NCBI GenBank assembly: GCA_049454295.1
Contig: JBMTYG010000093.1
Coordinates: 1 to 13,036, forward strand
Direction: 5' to 3'
Length of the DNA stretch: 13,036 bases
DNA from: UBA7803 sp049454295
GTDB lineage: Bacteria; Pseudomonadota; Gammaproteobacteria; Pseudomonadales; Azotimanducaceae
Position 1 is the first letter of the stretch. Each line of letters begins with the position of its first letter. The position numbers and the translations under genes are program-made. Positions 1-7,946 of this stretch are shown piece after piece. The notes beneath the pieces were generated by a model. That model made no database searches. It saw only the letters and a program-made list of their open reading frames with translations, and was not told the DNA's origin.

Positions 1-49
1 GAAACCCGATGCAAAACTCACGCCACTAACCGCTTGAGCGGAGATCGCT

Positions 50-823
50 TCAACGCCCCTTGAAGTCGGGCTTACGCTTCTCCAGGAACGCGCTGATGCC
101 CTCGATCTTGTCATCGGTCTGAACCAATGCGCCCTGAGCGTACTTTTCGAACATGAGCGCGCCTGCGAGACTTGCCTCCATACCAAAATGGACCATCGCT
201 TTCATTGTGCGCGGTACGAAAGGTGCGAAGCTCGCTAGGTGGTCGGCCATGCGCCGAGCTTCCGCAATCAGCTGTTCCTGCGGAACAACGCGCGTGACAA
301 GACCGATCGCGAGCGCGCGCTCCGCGTCGAGCGGCTCGCCCATGAGCAGCATCTCCATGCCCCAGCCCCTCCCCACAATACGCGGCAGCCGCGCCGTCGC
401 ACCGCCGCCCGGGATGATGCCGAGTTTGCCCTCGGGCGTCGCAAAGCGGGCATGGGGAACGGCGATGCGCAGGTCACAGCCAAGCGCTACCTCGAGCCCG
501 CCCCCCATGCACACCCCGTTGATCGCGGCGATGGTGGGCTTCGGTGTGCGCTCAAGCTGATCAGCAAGCCCCTGAACGATGGGCTCTAACGCCTTGCGAA
601 AATCGCGATGCAGAACCTCTGAGAGATCCGAGCCTGAGGCGAACGCGCGATCTCCTGCGCCCGTGATGGTGATAACACGCACGTCGTCATCGAGCGCCGC
701 GAGCCGAGCAGCATCCTGCAGTTCAGCCAGCGTCGCGAGCGAAATGGCATTGAACTTATCCGGGCGGTTAATGGTGATGAGCGCCATTGGCCCGTCGATC
801 TCGTAGAGGATGTTTTCGTACAC
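50..823 (-). CDS. Enoyl-CoA hydratase/isomerase (crotonase) family protein
   Basis: Crotonase-fold enzyme, probably hydrating or isomerising an enoyl-CoA in fatty-acid or related acyl-CoA degradation in the cytoplasm. With a GTG start at 823 it has 257 residues, the normal length for the family. It opens with the typical ALITINRPDKFNAIS strand. The first oxyanion-hole segment is AFASGSDLSE (about 61-70) and the second is GVCMGGGLEVALGCD (about 103-117). Both glutamates used by true hydratases appear present: E111 in GGGLEV and E131 in TPEGKLG. The first segment has SGSDL where AGADI is common. A TTG six codons upstream (841) is also open, but GTG 823 has a GGGGA ribosome site six bases before it, and a candidate -10 lies too close to the TTG. 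The gene stands alone behind a terminator. The exact substrate cannot be read from sequence. Confidence 0.9.
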   Translation of the reverse strand: MYENILYEIDGPMALITINRPDKFNAISLATLAELQDAARLAALDDDVRVITITGAGDRAFASGSDLSEVLHRDFRKALEPIVQGLADQLERTPKPTIAAINGVCMGGGLEVALGCDLRIAVPHARFATPEGKLGIIPGGGATARLPRIVGRGWGMEMLLMGEPLDAERALAIGLVTRVVPQEQLIAEARRMADHLASFAPFVPRTMKAMVHFGMEASLAGALMFEKYAQGALVQTDDKIEGISAFLEKRKPDFKGR

Positions 824-830
824 AGCGCGT

Positions 831-849
831 CCCCGGTGCAAAGCCGGGG
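831..849 (-). repeat. Perfect 6-bp inverted repeat over the crotonase ribosome site
   Basis: CCCCGG (831-836) and CCGGGG (844-849) are perfectly complementary with a 7-base loop. The minus-strand GGGGA ribosome site of the GTG start lies in one arm, and the alternative TTG start lies in the loop. If transcripts start upstream of 849 the hairpin could mask the ribosome site. If they start near 843, as the candidate -10 suggests, it would not form in RNA. Confidence 0.4.
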
Positions 850-855
850 ATGATA
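850..855 (-). promoter_or_regulatory. Candidate extended -10 element for the crotonase gene
   Basis: On the minus strand TATCAT is preceded by TG one base upstream (TGCTATCAT), an extended -10 pattern. It is about 27 bases upstream of the GTG start at 823. Transcription would start near 843, giving a short leader containing the GGGGA ribosome site. I see no good -35. This is a motif match by eye only. Confidence 0.35.
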
Positions 856-908
856 GCAGAGCCCCCTTCGCCGAGCCGGTAGCACAGAGGCGACCGCACA
901 GAAGAGCG

Positions 909-944
909 AAAAAAAACCGCCGGACCCCAAACGGTTTCCGACGG
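909..944 (-). terminator. Intrinsic terminator after the ompR/envZ operon
   Basis: Read on the minus strand, CCGTCGGA (944-937) pairs with TCCGGCGG (924-917), 8 bp with one G-U pair and a 12-base loop. Eight consecutive T follow (916-909). This is a textbook rho-independent terminator. It is about 160 bases past the kinase stop and just before the crotonase promoter region, so it separates the two transcription units. Confidence 0.85.
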
Positions 945-996
945 TCTAACGAGCCCGCTGCAACAGGCTCTAAGGGGATAGAGATAGCCTCATGCG

Positions 997-1016
997 AAAC
1001 GTTCTCGCGAACGCTT
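997..1016 (-). other. Small hairpin with GNRA-type loop in the envZ 3' untranslated region
   Basis: On the minus strand AAGCGTTC and GAACGTTT can pair over 8 bp (one G-U pair) around the tetraloop GCGA. No T-run follows, so it is not itself a terminator. It lies between the kinase stop and the terminator, where it could protect the 3' end of the message. Its function is unproven. Confidence 0.35.
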
Positions 1017-1105
1017 CACTGGTCACTTTGCCAAAAACCTGTTGCCCTCGAATTTCGCAAGCGGGAGATTTTGTGACAGTGTGTTTCCCAGGTACCGCTC
1101 GCTTG

Positions 1106-2398
1106 TCAGAGATCAAGCACGAACTTGGCACCACCCTCGCTCGATTCTTCGATTGCGATGCGCCACCCCTGGGCCTGACAGAGCTGTCGCACGATTGCGA
1201 GCCCGAGCCCGCTCCCCCCAGTGTGCACATTGCGAGATCGGTCGAGGCGATAAAAGGGCTCGAACACGGCCTCCCGAGCCTCGATGGGAATGCCGGGTCC
1301 TGCATCGCTGACCTCAATACGACGCCCGTCGACATGAACTCGCACGCCCTCGGCATGCTGCAGGGCGTTGCCAATGACGTTCATGAGAACTCGCTGCAAT
1401 GCGCCCGGCGCAAGCGCAAGACAAAGACCCTCCGCATTCACCGCGGTGAGTGGGATGGTTTGTTCAAACCCACCCAGCACCTCACGGACAAAAGGCAGCA
1501 ACTCGAGCGTTTGCGGGGTTTCCTGAGTGCCGCGCGCAAACCGCAGCGCGTCACCGATGAGTCCGTCCATCGCTTCGAGATTGCGTTCGAAACGAGCCAC
1601 TAGATTCCGGTCCACATCCTCCGGCAATAGCGCAAGCGCAAGCCGCATACGCGTTAGCGGCGTACGCAGATCATGGGAAATGCCGGCAAGCAGCGTCGTG
1701 CGGTTTGACAGCAACGCCGAGATCTCACGGGCCATCGTATTGAAGCTGCGCGCAAGCAGGACCAGCTCCCGCGGCCCCTGTTCCGGCAGTTGCTCGAAGT
1801 TCTCTCCGCCACGGAATTCCTCGACTCGCTCTGCGGCCATGACGAGTGGCCGGGTGATGCGCTGCACGATGCCAAGCGATGCCAGGAAGACAATCAGCGC
1901 ACCAAGGACCACGATGACGATACCAACATTGAGCGGCTGGATGTCTCGCCGTGCTGGCGAGAACCCGATCTGCAGCTCAAAACCACCCATGGGCACCTGA
2001 GCCCAGATCAGCACATCATCCTCAAGCAGCGATATCGGCATGGCCAGGCGCTCGGAAAGCCGCGCCTGCAAAAGCGCAAGCCAGGGTCGATTCAGGTCAG
2101 CACGGGTAAGCGACTGTGTCTCCGACGAGATGATGAGGTCATGGCTCTGGGCGAGTTCCAGCTCGAAGTACGGACGCGCCTCAGGGGGTAACTCGACCCA
2201 GGTCTGCGCAGACAACACAAGTAGCGCCGCCTCGTCATCTGCGGACTGCTCCGCAATCGGTCGGATCACGAACTGGTTGAGCGCAGCGACCGCGATGCTC
2301 GCGATCGCGAGCGCGCTGACGGCCAGGATGAGATTGGTACGCGCGAGGAGCGAGAGCGAGCGACCCGGAGCGGCCGCCCGATGTTCCCGTTCAGACAT
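1106..2398 (-). CDS. envZ: EnvZ-like sensor histidine kinase
   Basis: Inner-membrane sensor kinase that should phosphorylate, and probably dephosphorylate, the OmpR-like regulator encoded just upstream. It has 430 residues, close to E. coli EnvZ. Domains in order: cytoplasmic N-terminus; membrane segment about 21-45; periplasmic sensor about 46-155; second membrane segment about 157-177; HAMP region about 178-230; dimerisation/phosphotransfer helix with GISHDLRTPLTRMR, phospho-acceptor His242; and a HATPase_c domain with N-box NVIGNALQHA (340-349), G1 DAGPGIP (365-371) and G2 GGSGLGLA (394-401). All key residues are present. Its ATG lies inside the end of the regulator gene (8-base overlap, ATGTCTGA), typical of translational coupling. 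By family it would sense osmotic or envelope conditions, but the periplasmic domain is too variable to predict the signal. Confidence 0.93.
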   Translation of the reverse strand: MSEREHRAAAPGRSLSLLARTNLILAVSALAIASIAVAALNQFVIRPIAEQSADDEAALLVLSAQTWVELPPEARPYFELELAQSHDLIISSETQSLTRADLNRPWLALLQARLSERLAMPISLLEDDVLIWAQVPMGGFELQIGFSPARRDIQPLNVGIVIVVLGALIVFLASLGIVQRITRPLVMAAERVEEFRGGENFEQLPEQGPRELVLLARSFNTMAREISALLSNRTTLLAGISHDLRTPLTRMRLALALLPEDVDRNLVARFERNLEAMDGLIGDALRFARGTQETPQTLELLPFVREVLGGFEQTIPLTAVNAEGLCLALAPGALQRVLMNVIGNALQHAEGVRVHVDGRRIEVSDAGPGIPIEAREAVFEPFYRLDRSRNVHTGGSGLGLAIVRQLCQAQGWRIAIEESSEGGAKFVLDL

Positions 2399-3104
2399 TG
2401 CCGTCCGGGCAGAACATGTAGCCCTTGCCCCAGATCGTGCGGATATAAGCAGGGCGGGATGGATCGTGCTCGATCTTGCCGCGCAGGCGCGTCACACGCA
2501 CGTCGATGCTGCGGTCGAAAGGTGAGCGCTCGGCACCGGTCAGAAGATCGAGAATACGGTCCCGGTGCAGCACTTTATTGGGATGCGCAGCGAGCACCGC
2601 CAGCAGGTCAAACTCCCCGGAGGTCAGCGCAACGAGTTCGCCATCGCGTGTGAGCTGGTGCGACGTTGGACTTAAAACGAACGGTCCGAAGCGAATATCG
2701 GGCTCACGGGAACTGGATACCACCGGGCGCTGGACGCGCCGGAGTACCGCGCGCACACGCGCCAACAGCTCGCGCGGGTTGAACGGTTTCGACACGTAGT
2801 CGTCCGCGCCGATCTCGAGCCCGACAATGCGGTCTACGTCATCACCCTGAGCCGAGACAATGATGATGGGGGTATCGCCCTCAGTCTTTAGACGCCGCGC
2901 GATCGATAAGCCGTGCTCACCGGGCAGCATGAGGTCGAGGATGATGAGATCGACCGGATGATCCGCCAGCCAGGCGCGCATCGCTTCGCCATCCTCGACG
3001 CAGTGCACGATGAATCCCTGCTGGGTCAGATACTGGCTCGAGAGCTCGCGGATCTCTGGATCGTCATCGACGATGAGCAAACGGGCACCATCTCCCTCGG
3101 TCAC
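2391..3104 (-). CDS. ompR: OmpR-like DNA-binding response regulator
   Basis: Two-component response regulator of 237 residues. The receiver domain (about 7-120) has acidic residues D13-D15, phospho-acceptor D57 in LILDLML, the conserved serine at 84 and lysine K106 in SKPF. The C-terminal winged helix (about 140-232) is strikingly like OmpR: LTSGEFDLLAVL, then FDRSIDVRVTRLRGKIEHD and IRTIWGKGYMFCPDG. This argues for OmpR rather than PhoB or another paralogue. The start is GTG at 3104, placing the protein directly at TEGDGARLLIVDDD. A strong GAGGGGG ribosome site lies seven bases before it, overlapping the stop of the upstream gene, so translation is probably coupled. It is the middle gene of a three-gene operon and should control porin or envelope genes together with the EnvZ-like kinase. 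Confidence 0.93.
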   Translation of the reverse strand: MTEGDGARLLIVDDDPEIRELSSQYLTQQGFIVHCVEDGEAMRAWLADHPVDLIILDLMLPGEHGLSIARRLKTEGDTPIIIVSAQGDDVDRIVGLEIGADDYVSKPFNPRELLARVRAVLRRVQRPVVSSSREPDIRFGPFVLSPTSHQLTRDGELVALTSGEFDLLAVLAAHPNKVLHRDRILDLLTGAERSPFDRSIDVRVTRLRGKIEHDPSRPAYIRTIWGKGYMFCPDGNV

Positions 3105-3116
3105 CGTTTCACCCCC

Positions 3117-3650
3117 TCAACGCGGCGCGCTGGCGGGGGTTGGCTCAAGCGAGGAGGCGGACTCGATCGCCGCGTCTGCCGACGTCGAGGAAGCAGGCAT
3201 CACTGGTGCTGAGGGGTATTGCGCGGGAGCGCCGGATCGATGCTCGAACCCCGTTCCAAAACCGGGACCGGACTCTGCGCTGCGATCGACCACCACGGAC
3301 ATACTCTGCGCCGGGCGGACTTGCACCAGCTGGGTCTCGATGCGAATGAGTCGACCGTCGGCCCGACGGATGATTCGGCCATATCGGCGCTCTGTACGGA
3401 TCTGGATCGTGGGCGCTGACGCCGTGCCGCTCCGCGCCATCCGCTGACGCACCTCGGTTAACAGAGCCCGGCGTTCGTGGACATTGAGCGTATCCCAACG
3501 AGCCGTCAGCTCGGTCAACGCCTCATTGGAATACGCTGCATAGGACGGCACAGAAGTTTCCGGCGCGGCCGCATGCACCACCATGGCGACGCCAAGTGCC
3601 AGCACTGCGCTTACAGTTCTGATGGCTGCTACCACAACTCTCTGCCGCAT
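3117..3650 (-). CDS. Small exported protein, first gene of the ompR-envZ operon
   Basis: I do not recognise this protein. From the ATG at 3650 it has 177 residues. It begins with a convincing signal peptide (basic MRQR, hydrophobic 6-26, likely cleavage near VVHAA, 27-28) and is expected in the periplasm. The mature part has a short charged helical segment with WDTLNVHERRALLTEVRQRM (52-71), then a basic strand-like stretch IQIRTERRYGRIIRRADGRLIRI (82-104), then a Pro/Ala/Ser-rich low-complexity tail. Helical stretches with W..L...R and RQRM are faintly reminiscent of DUF3106-type proteins, a weak impression only. Its stop is 12 bases before the regulator's GTG, so it is cotranscribed with ompR-envZ. 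A GTG at 3683 is an alternative start. The open frame extends to 3824, but that would overlap the thiolase gene, and the signal peptide argues for the internal start. Confidence 0.72.
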   Translation of the reverse strand: MRQRVVVAAIRTVSAVLALGVAMVVHAAAPETSVPSYAAYSNEALTELTARWDTLNVHERRALLTEVRQRMARSGTASAPTIQIRTERRYGRIIRRADGRLIRIETQLVQVRPAQSMSVVVDRSAESGPGFGTGFEHRSGAPAQYPSAPVMPASSTSADAAIESASSLEPTPASAPR

Positions 3651-3743
3651 CCGTCTGCCGAATCGCTGTCTGAGCCCATTCTGCACTCTGACAGTTTCCA
3701 ATGCATTTCCCGCCAGTTTCACGATGTTACCGGCGGCAAAGTC

Positions 3744-3767
3744 GGGCGCGAACCGTAGCCCGCGCCC
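3744..3767 (-). terminator. Possible weak terminator hairpin after the thiolase gene
   Basis: GGGCGCG (3744-3750) and CGCGCCC (3761-3767) form a perfect 7-bp GC stem with a 10-base loop, starting nine bases past the thiolase stop. On the minus strand it is followed by GACTTTGCC, a poor U-tract. It may attenuate thiolase transcription before the exported-protein/ompR operon, but is not a classic terminator. Confidence 0.4.
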
Positions 3768-3775
3768 ACTCGGTG

Positions 3776-4960
3776 TCAGATGGACTCGAAAAGCCCCGCT
3801 GCGCCCTGTCCACCGCCGATGCACATGGTCACGACGCCATACTTTTTATTTTGGCGCTTGAGCTCGCGCAGCACCAGCCCGGTCATTCGCGATCCGGTCA
3901 TCCCGAATGGATGGCCGATGCTGATACTGCCGCCGAGCACGTTGTACTTTTCATTGTCGATCCCGAGCGCATCGCGGCAGTAAAGACACTGTGAGGCGAA
4001 AGCTTCGTTCAGCTCCCAAAGATCGATGTCGTCGATGCTGAGACCCGCATTGCGCAGTAGCCTGGGAATCGCGAACACCGGCCCAATACCCATTTCGTCC
4101 GGTTCGCAGCCAGCCACGGCGAAGCCGCGGTAAAGCCCAATCGGCTTAAGACCCAGTTGCGCCGCGCGCTCGGCGGACATCAGCAGCGTCATGGAAGCGC
4201 CATCCGACAACTGAGATGCATTACCGGCAGTGACCGAGCCGTCTTCCTCGAACGCCGGTGGCAGCTTGGCAAGCCCTTCCAGCGTCGTGTCCGGGCGGTT
4301 GCACTCGTCACGATCGACGATGACTTCGGCGTGCGTTTCGGCACCCGTTGCCTTGTCGACCTTGAGCATCGTGGTCTTCATCGGAACGATCTCTTCAGCG
4401 ATCTTCCCTGCTTGAACGGCCCGCGCGTAGCGCTGCTGGCTCTGAAGAGCGTATTCGTCCTGCGCCTCTCGCGTCACCTGGTAACGACGAGCGACCACTT
4501 CCGCGGTATTGCCCATGGCCATGAAAATGTCCGGCTTTTCTTCCACCAGACGCTTGTTCTGCTTGGCCTTGCCCGGCTCCTGTCGCGTGCGCATGGAAAT
4601 AGAGTCGACCCCGCCGGCGATCGCTACCTGGGTCTGACCCGTCGCAATCTGGTTTGCCGCCATAGCAATGGACTGCAGACCCGAGGAGCAGAAGCGGTTG
4701 ATGGTCACACCGCCCGTGGTAATCGGCAATCGTGAAAGCACCACCGCGAGGCGCGCCAGGTTACCGTCCTGCTCACCCGCATGGCTCGCGGCGCCGACAT
4801 AGACATCTTCCACCTCGTCAGGCGAGAGGGCCGCATTGCGGTCCAGGAGCGAGTCGATGCAGTGCGCGAGCATGTCATCCGACCGGGTGAGGTTAAAGCT
4901 GCCGCGAAACGCTTTCGCAAGTCCAGTTCGAACACTGTCGACGATGACGACGTCTTTCAT
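3776..4960 (-). CDS. Thiolase, acetyl-CoA C-acyltransferase type
   Basis: Thiolase of 394 residues, the usual length. It should cleave 3-ketoacyl-CoA with CoA (last step of beta-oxidation) or run the reverse condensation. The nucleophile is C91 in INRFCSSGLQSIA. NEAFA is at 318-322, the catalytic His350 is in GGSISIGHPFGMTGSR and the second Cys380 is in TMCIGGGQGAAG, so all catalytic positions are present. The wording GHPFGMTGSR differs from the common GHPLGATGAR and may mark a subfamily. The start at ATG 4960 (MKDVVIVDSVRTGLAK) fits the family N-terminus and has a GGGGGA ribosome site five bases upstream. The frame stays open to 5077 but that extension is unlike thiolase. The gene appears monocistronic. 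FadA-like degradative function is likely; a biosynthetic acetoacetyl-CoA thiolase is less likely but not excluded. Confidence 0.92.
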   Translation of the reverse strand: MKDVVIVDSVRTGLAKAFRGSFNLTRSDDMLAHCIDSLLDRNAALSPDEVEDVYVGAASHAGEQDGNLARLAVVLSRLPITTGGVTINRFCSSGLQSIAMAANQIATGQTQVAIAGGVDSISMRTRQEPGKAKQNKRLVEEKPDIFMAMGNTAEVVARRYQVTREAQDEYALQSQQRYARAVQAGKIAEEIVPMKTTMLKVDKATGAETHAEVIVDRDECNRPDTTLEGLAKLPPAFEEDGSVTAGNASQLSDGASMTLLMSAERAAQLGLKPIGLYRGFAVAGCEPDEMGIGPVFAIPRLLRNAGLSIDDIDLWELNEAFASQCLYCRDALGIDNEKYNVLGGSISIGHPFGMTGSRMTGLVLRELKRQNKKYGVVTMCIGGGQGAAGLFESI

Positions 4961-5098
4961 GAAGTCCCCCGAGTGAAGTCTGCTGTTTGGATCAAATACG
5001 CGCCGGATGGTAACCCCTTTGCGGCGGGGCGCACCAGCGGGCCTGGGCGCGCCCGCCGGCTCGCATCGACGCAGCACTGGCGGGTGTTTAAGGAGAGT

Positions 5099-5125
5099 CC
5101 AGAGTCGACTTTTAGTCGACTCTGG
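5099..5125. repeat. Perfect 12-bp inverted repeat between receptor and thiolase genes
   Basis: CCAGAGTCGACT (5099-5110) and AGTCGACTCTGG (5114-5125) are perfectly complementary around a 3-base loop. The hairpin begins 24 bases past the stop of the TonB receptor gene. There is no T-run on either strand, so it is not a standard intrinsic terminator. It could be a 3'-end stabilising hairpin or an operator upstream of the thiolase gene. Confidence 0.75.
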
Positions 5126-5148
5126 CGTGAAGGGGATTGTCTGATGGG

Positions 5149-7920
5149 TCAGAGCGCCCAGCTCACATCCAAAAGCCAGGTCATACCGACCTTCTGCTCG
5201 AGGATAGTGACTCCCTGCTGCTCAACCTCCTGCTCATCCTGCAGCAGGTTGCGCACGCGAAACTTGAACGTGAGCTGATCCGTGGTGAACCAGCTCCAAG
5301 TGAGGTCGAGGGAGTGGAAGGGCTGTTCGAAAGCATCATCGATGCCATTCACACCGGCGAACAAAATCCGCTCACCGAACACGTTGTAGGCCAACGTAGC
5401 GCCATGCTGCCCACCGGGGGAGTCATAACCCAGCATCACGTTCGCTACCCACTCTGAGTGCTGAGTCAGCCTGCGCGAGGCGTTGGTGACATTGCCCACA
5501 CCCGGCCCCGGCGAGATATCGATCTCGGAATCGGAGAGCGTCACGTTGCCCGATAGAAAGAAACCTTCGACCCAGGTGCCCGCCATTGCGCTCAGGAAAT
5601 CGAGCGACTTTAGCCCTTCGATCTCGACGCCATAGACCTCAGCCGCTTCGGCGTTAACGAAGTTGAAAAGAATATTCTCTTCGGTCGCACCGCCCTGAAC
5701 TGTCTCGATGGGATCGGAAATGTCCTTGAGGAACAACGATACGGTGAAATTGTCACCACTATCCCAGTACCACTCCGCGCGCAGATCATAGTTCTCAAGT
5801 TCGGATGAGATCAGGAACGGATTACCCCGTACCTGCGCTTCCGTCAGCGGGTCGATGTAAGTAGAACGGGAAATTTCGCGAATATCAGGGCGCGCGACGG
5901 TTCGACTCCAACCTGCGCGCAGCTGAAACTCATCAGCCCAGAAGCCTGGCCGAATCCAGGTCGCCGCCAACGCCGGGTACCACTCATCTTCATTGATCGC
6001 CGATTGCTCCAACTCGGCAGGCGGAACCGGAACACGCGGCGTGGTGTAGGCAAGCAGATCAATCGGGACGGATAGCTGCTCAAACGACTCATGCCGAGCG
6101 CCACCAGAAAGGCGCCACGTCCCATCCACGAGCAGATCGAACTCGTAGTACTGGGCCTCGGTGATCTGACCCGCGAGATAGCTCTCAAGCCCTGTTCCAC
6201 CCAACCCCGCAGTGACGCGGATGCCAGTCGCCAGATCACGCACATTTCCGTCGGTGAACACCGTCGATGGCGTGCCTTCAGCCACCGCATTGAAACCCGC
6301 CGCGGTGCTGCCTAAACCGAATGCGTACTGCTCATAGGAGCGACCCTTACGCACGTAGTCATAGCCGCCACTCAGCGTCAGCTCGACGCGATCCCAGAAG
6401 AAAGGTACGGAGACGGCGCTGCCGTAGCTCTCGACGTCGTCATACAGCTCCGAGAAGCGATATTCTCCGGCAGATGCGGTGGCGCGCACCTGCCGACTTG
6501 TCACCTCCCCAGAAGTCGGGTCGAGAATCTCAACAAGACCGAAGCGGCTCTCGTTCGGAATATCGCTTTCTGCTTCTGCATCCGAGTAATACCACGTGAA
6601 CTCTGTGTCACGCACCGCGTTCAAGAACCCCAGCCAGTCGGGCAAGCGCTCAAGCGTAGCGTCGCCCAGGCGATGCTCACCGGTGATCTGGTTGACCCGA
6701 AGGTCGCGTTGCTCGAAACGAACGCTGTAAAAGCGTCCTTGAGCCGGCGCAAGCTCGTCATTGCAATCGTTGAACTGCCCGTCGAGGCACGTGCGAATAT
6801 TCGACGTTTCGTCCTCTGTATTACGCAGCGCCATGCTGAAGGTGCCAATTTCATGGTCGTCGGTGTAGCGAACGCCCAGATTGAAGGCACCCGTCCAATT
6901 CACCGTGTCCACCGTGCGCTCCGTTTCGGAGTAGTTCAGCTCGGGGCTGTTTACGCGGCGATTAATCCGATCACGATTACGTGTTTCGGTTTCGTAGGCG
7001 CCGAGCGCGAGAAAACCTATCTCCAAATCATCCGTGAGGAACCACCGGTAACCACCGGTGACTTCGCCCTCGAGATCGGGATCGATCTCGGTCTGCCGAA
7101 GGTCCGTGTTCCGGTTCAGGGCGAGCGCTAGTTCGCGATTGATGGCGTCCGCCTGCGCGAGCGTGGGCAGCGGCAGCGTGCCCGCGCGATTGAGCGCAGC
7201 CAGAATGTTGTTGGGATTCAGGTTGCCGAGATACTCGTCGAGCCCTTCGCGCAGCGTCTGGGATAAAGCGCGTGTGCCGTCGTCCTCACCCCAACTGTCT
7301 TCGCTGCCGCCGTTGTAAGTCCACCCGTCCTGGCTGCTTTCAGAATTCCATCCGGTGTTGAGTTTGACGCTGAAGACCGCGTCTTCCGGTACGCGTTTCG
7401 TGCGGATATCCACATTGCCACCCCCGAAATCAGCTGGCAGGTTCGGCGAATACCCCTTGGTCACCGCGAGCGAGTCAATGATTTCCGCGGGAAAAATATC
7501 GAGCGGCAGCACATCCCGCGTCAGATCCGGGGATGGCACGGCAGCGCCGTTGAGCTGCGTGCTCGAGTAGCGCTCCCCCAGACCGCGCACATAGACGAAT
7601 TTGTCGTCACGCACGGTCACGCCCGGGGCGCGCCGGAGAGCGGCAGCGACGTTACTGTCGCCCACTCGGCTGATGCTCTCCGCGTCGAGCAGGTCAATCG
7701 CGACCTCGGAATCGATCCGCTCGGCAACGACATCGGTCGCAGCGGAACGGTAGCGACCAAGTACGACCACTTCCTCGATCGGTCCGGCGGATGCCACCGC
7801 CTCAGGCGCTGATGCCGATGCGGGGTCTCCCTCAGCGGCGTTCACGCTGCCGGCACAGGCCAGCAGCAGACCGCCGCGGAAGGCCCACGCATGGCGCAGG
7901 CTGCGTTGAAAAATATGCAT
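5149..7920 (-). CDS. TonB-dependent outer-membrane receptor
   Basis: Outer-membrane active transporter of 923 residues, powered by TonB-ExbB-ExbD (not in this window). A signal peptide covers about 1-28 (cleavage near SVNA-AE). A TonB-box-like segment IEEVVVLGRYR lies at about 48-58. The plug domain (about 64-178) includes ALRRAPGVTVRDD, YVRGLGERYSSTQLNGAAVPSP and SPNLPADFGGGNVDIRTKR. The rest is a long beta-barrel rich in alternating Tyr/Trp strands, ending in LLDVSWAL; the final residue is Leu rather than the usual Phe or Trp. The start ATG 7920 has GGAAGG just upstream. An extension to 7986 would overlap the upstream gene and precede the signal peptide. It lies 26 bases after the beta-helix-type lipoprotein gene, so the two form an operon, and the Pho-box array upstream implies phosphate-limitation control. 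The substrate is unknown; an organic or complexed phosphorus source is an inference. Confidence 0.92.
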   Translation of the reverse strand: MHIFQRSLRHAWAFRGGLLLACAGSVNAAEGDPASASAPEAVASAGPIEEVVVLGRYRSAATDVVAERIDSEVAIDLLDAESISRVGDSNVAAALRRAPGVTVRDDKFVYVRGLGERYSSTQLNGAAVPSPDLTRDVLPLDIFPAEIIDSLAVTKGYSPNLPADFGGGNVDIRTKRVPEDAVFSVKLNTGWNSESSQDGWTYNGGSEDSWGEDDGTRALSQTLREGLDEYLGNLNPNNILAALNRAGTLPLPTLAQADAINRELALALNRNTDLRQTEIDPDLEGEVTGGYRWFLTDDLEIGFLALGAYETETRNRDRINRRVNSPELNYSETERTVDTVNWTGAFNLGVRYTDDHEIGTFSMALRNTEDETSNIRTCLDGQFNDCNDELAPAQGRFYSVRFEQRDLRVNQITGEHRLGDATLERLPDWLGFLNAVRDTEFTWYYSDAEAESDIPNESRFGLVEILDPTSGEVTSRQVRATASAGEYRFSELYDDVESYGSAVSVPFFWDRVELTLSGGYDYVRKGRSYEQYAFGLGSTAAGFNAVAEGTPSTVFTDGNVRDLATGIRVTAGLGGTGLESYLAGQITEAQYYEFDLLVDGTWRLSGGARHESFEQLSVPIDLLAYTTPRVPVPPAELEQSAINEDEWYPALAATWIRPGFWADEFQLRAGWSRTVARPDIREISRSTYIDPLTEAQVRGNPFLISSELENYDLRAEWYWDSGDNFTVSLFLKDISDPIETVQGGATEENILFNFVNAEAAEVYGVEIEGLKSLDFLSAMAGTWVEGFFLSGNVTLSDSEIDISPGPGVGNVTNASRRLTQHSEWVANVMLGYDSPGGQHGATLAYNVFGERILFAGVNGIDDAFEQPFHSLDLTWSWFTTDQLTFKFRVRNLLQDEQEVEQQGVTILEQKVGMTWLLDVSWAL

Positions 7921-7946
7921 GATGCCTTCCGTGTCCGCAGGAGTCT

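Noticed and set aside
29..40. CCGCT-TG-AGCGG inverted repeat after the crotonase stop as a terminator
   Set aside because: A 5-bp stem with a 2-base loop and no T-run is too weak to call.
992..1603. 203-residue rightward ORF starting MRNVLANAS
   Set aside because: Mostly antisense to the envZ-like kinase gene, whose motifs are complete. The ORF's composition and lack of recognisable domains mark it as a shadow frame.
2391..3104. Calling the response regulator PhoB because of the Pho-boxes elsewhere in the window
   Set aside because: The winged-helix sequence (TSGEF, SIDVRVTRLRGKIE, IWGKGYMFCPDG) and the overlapping EnvZ-like kinase fit OmpR. PhoB is presumably encoded elsewhere.
4157..4735. 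192-residue rightward ORF inside the thiolase gene
   Set aside because: Entirely antisense to a thiolase with intact catalytic residues, and no ribosome site or family features of its own.
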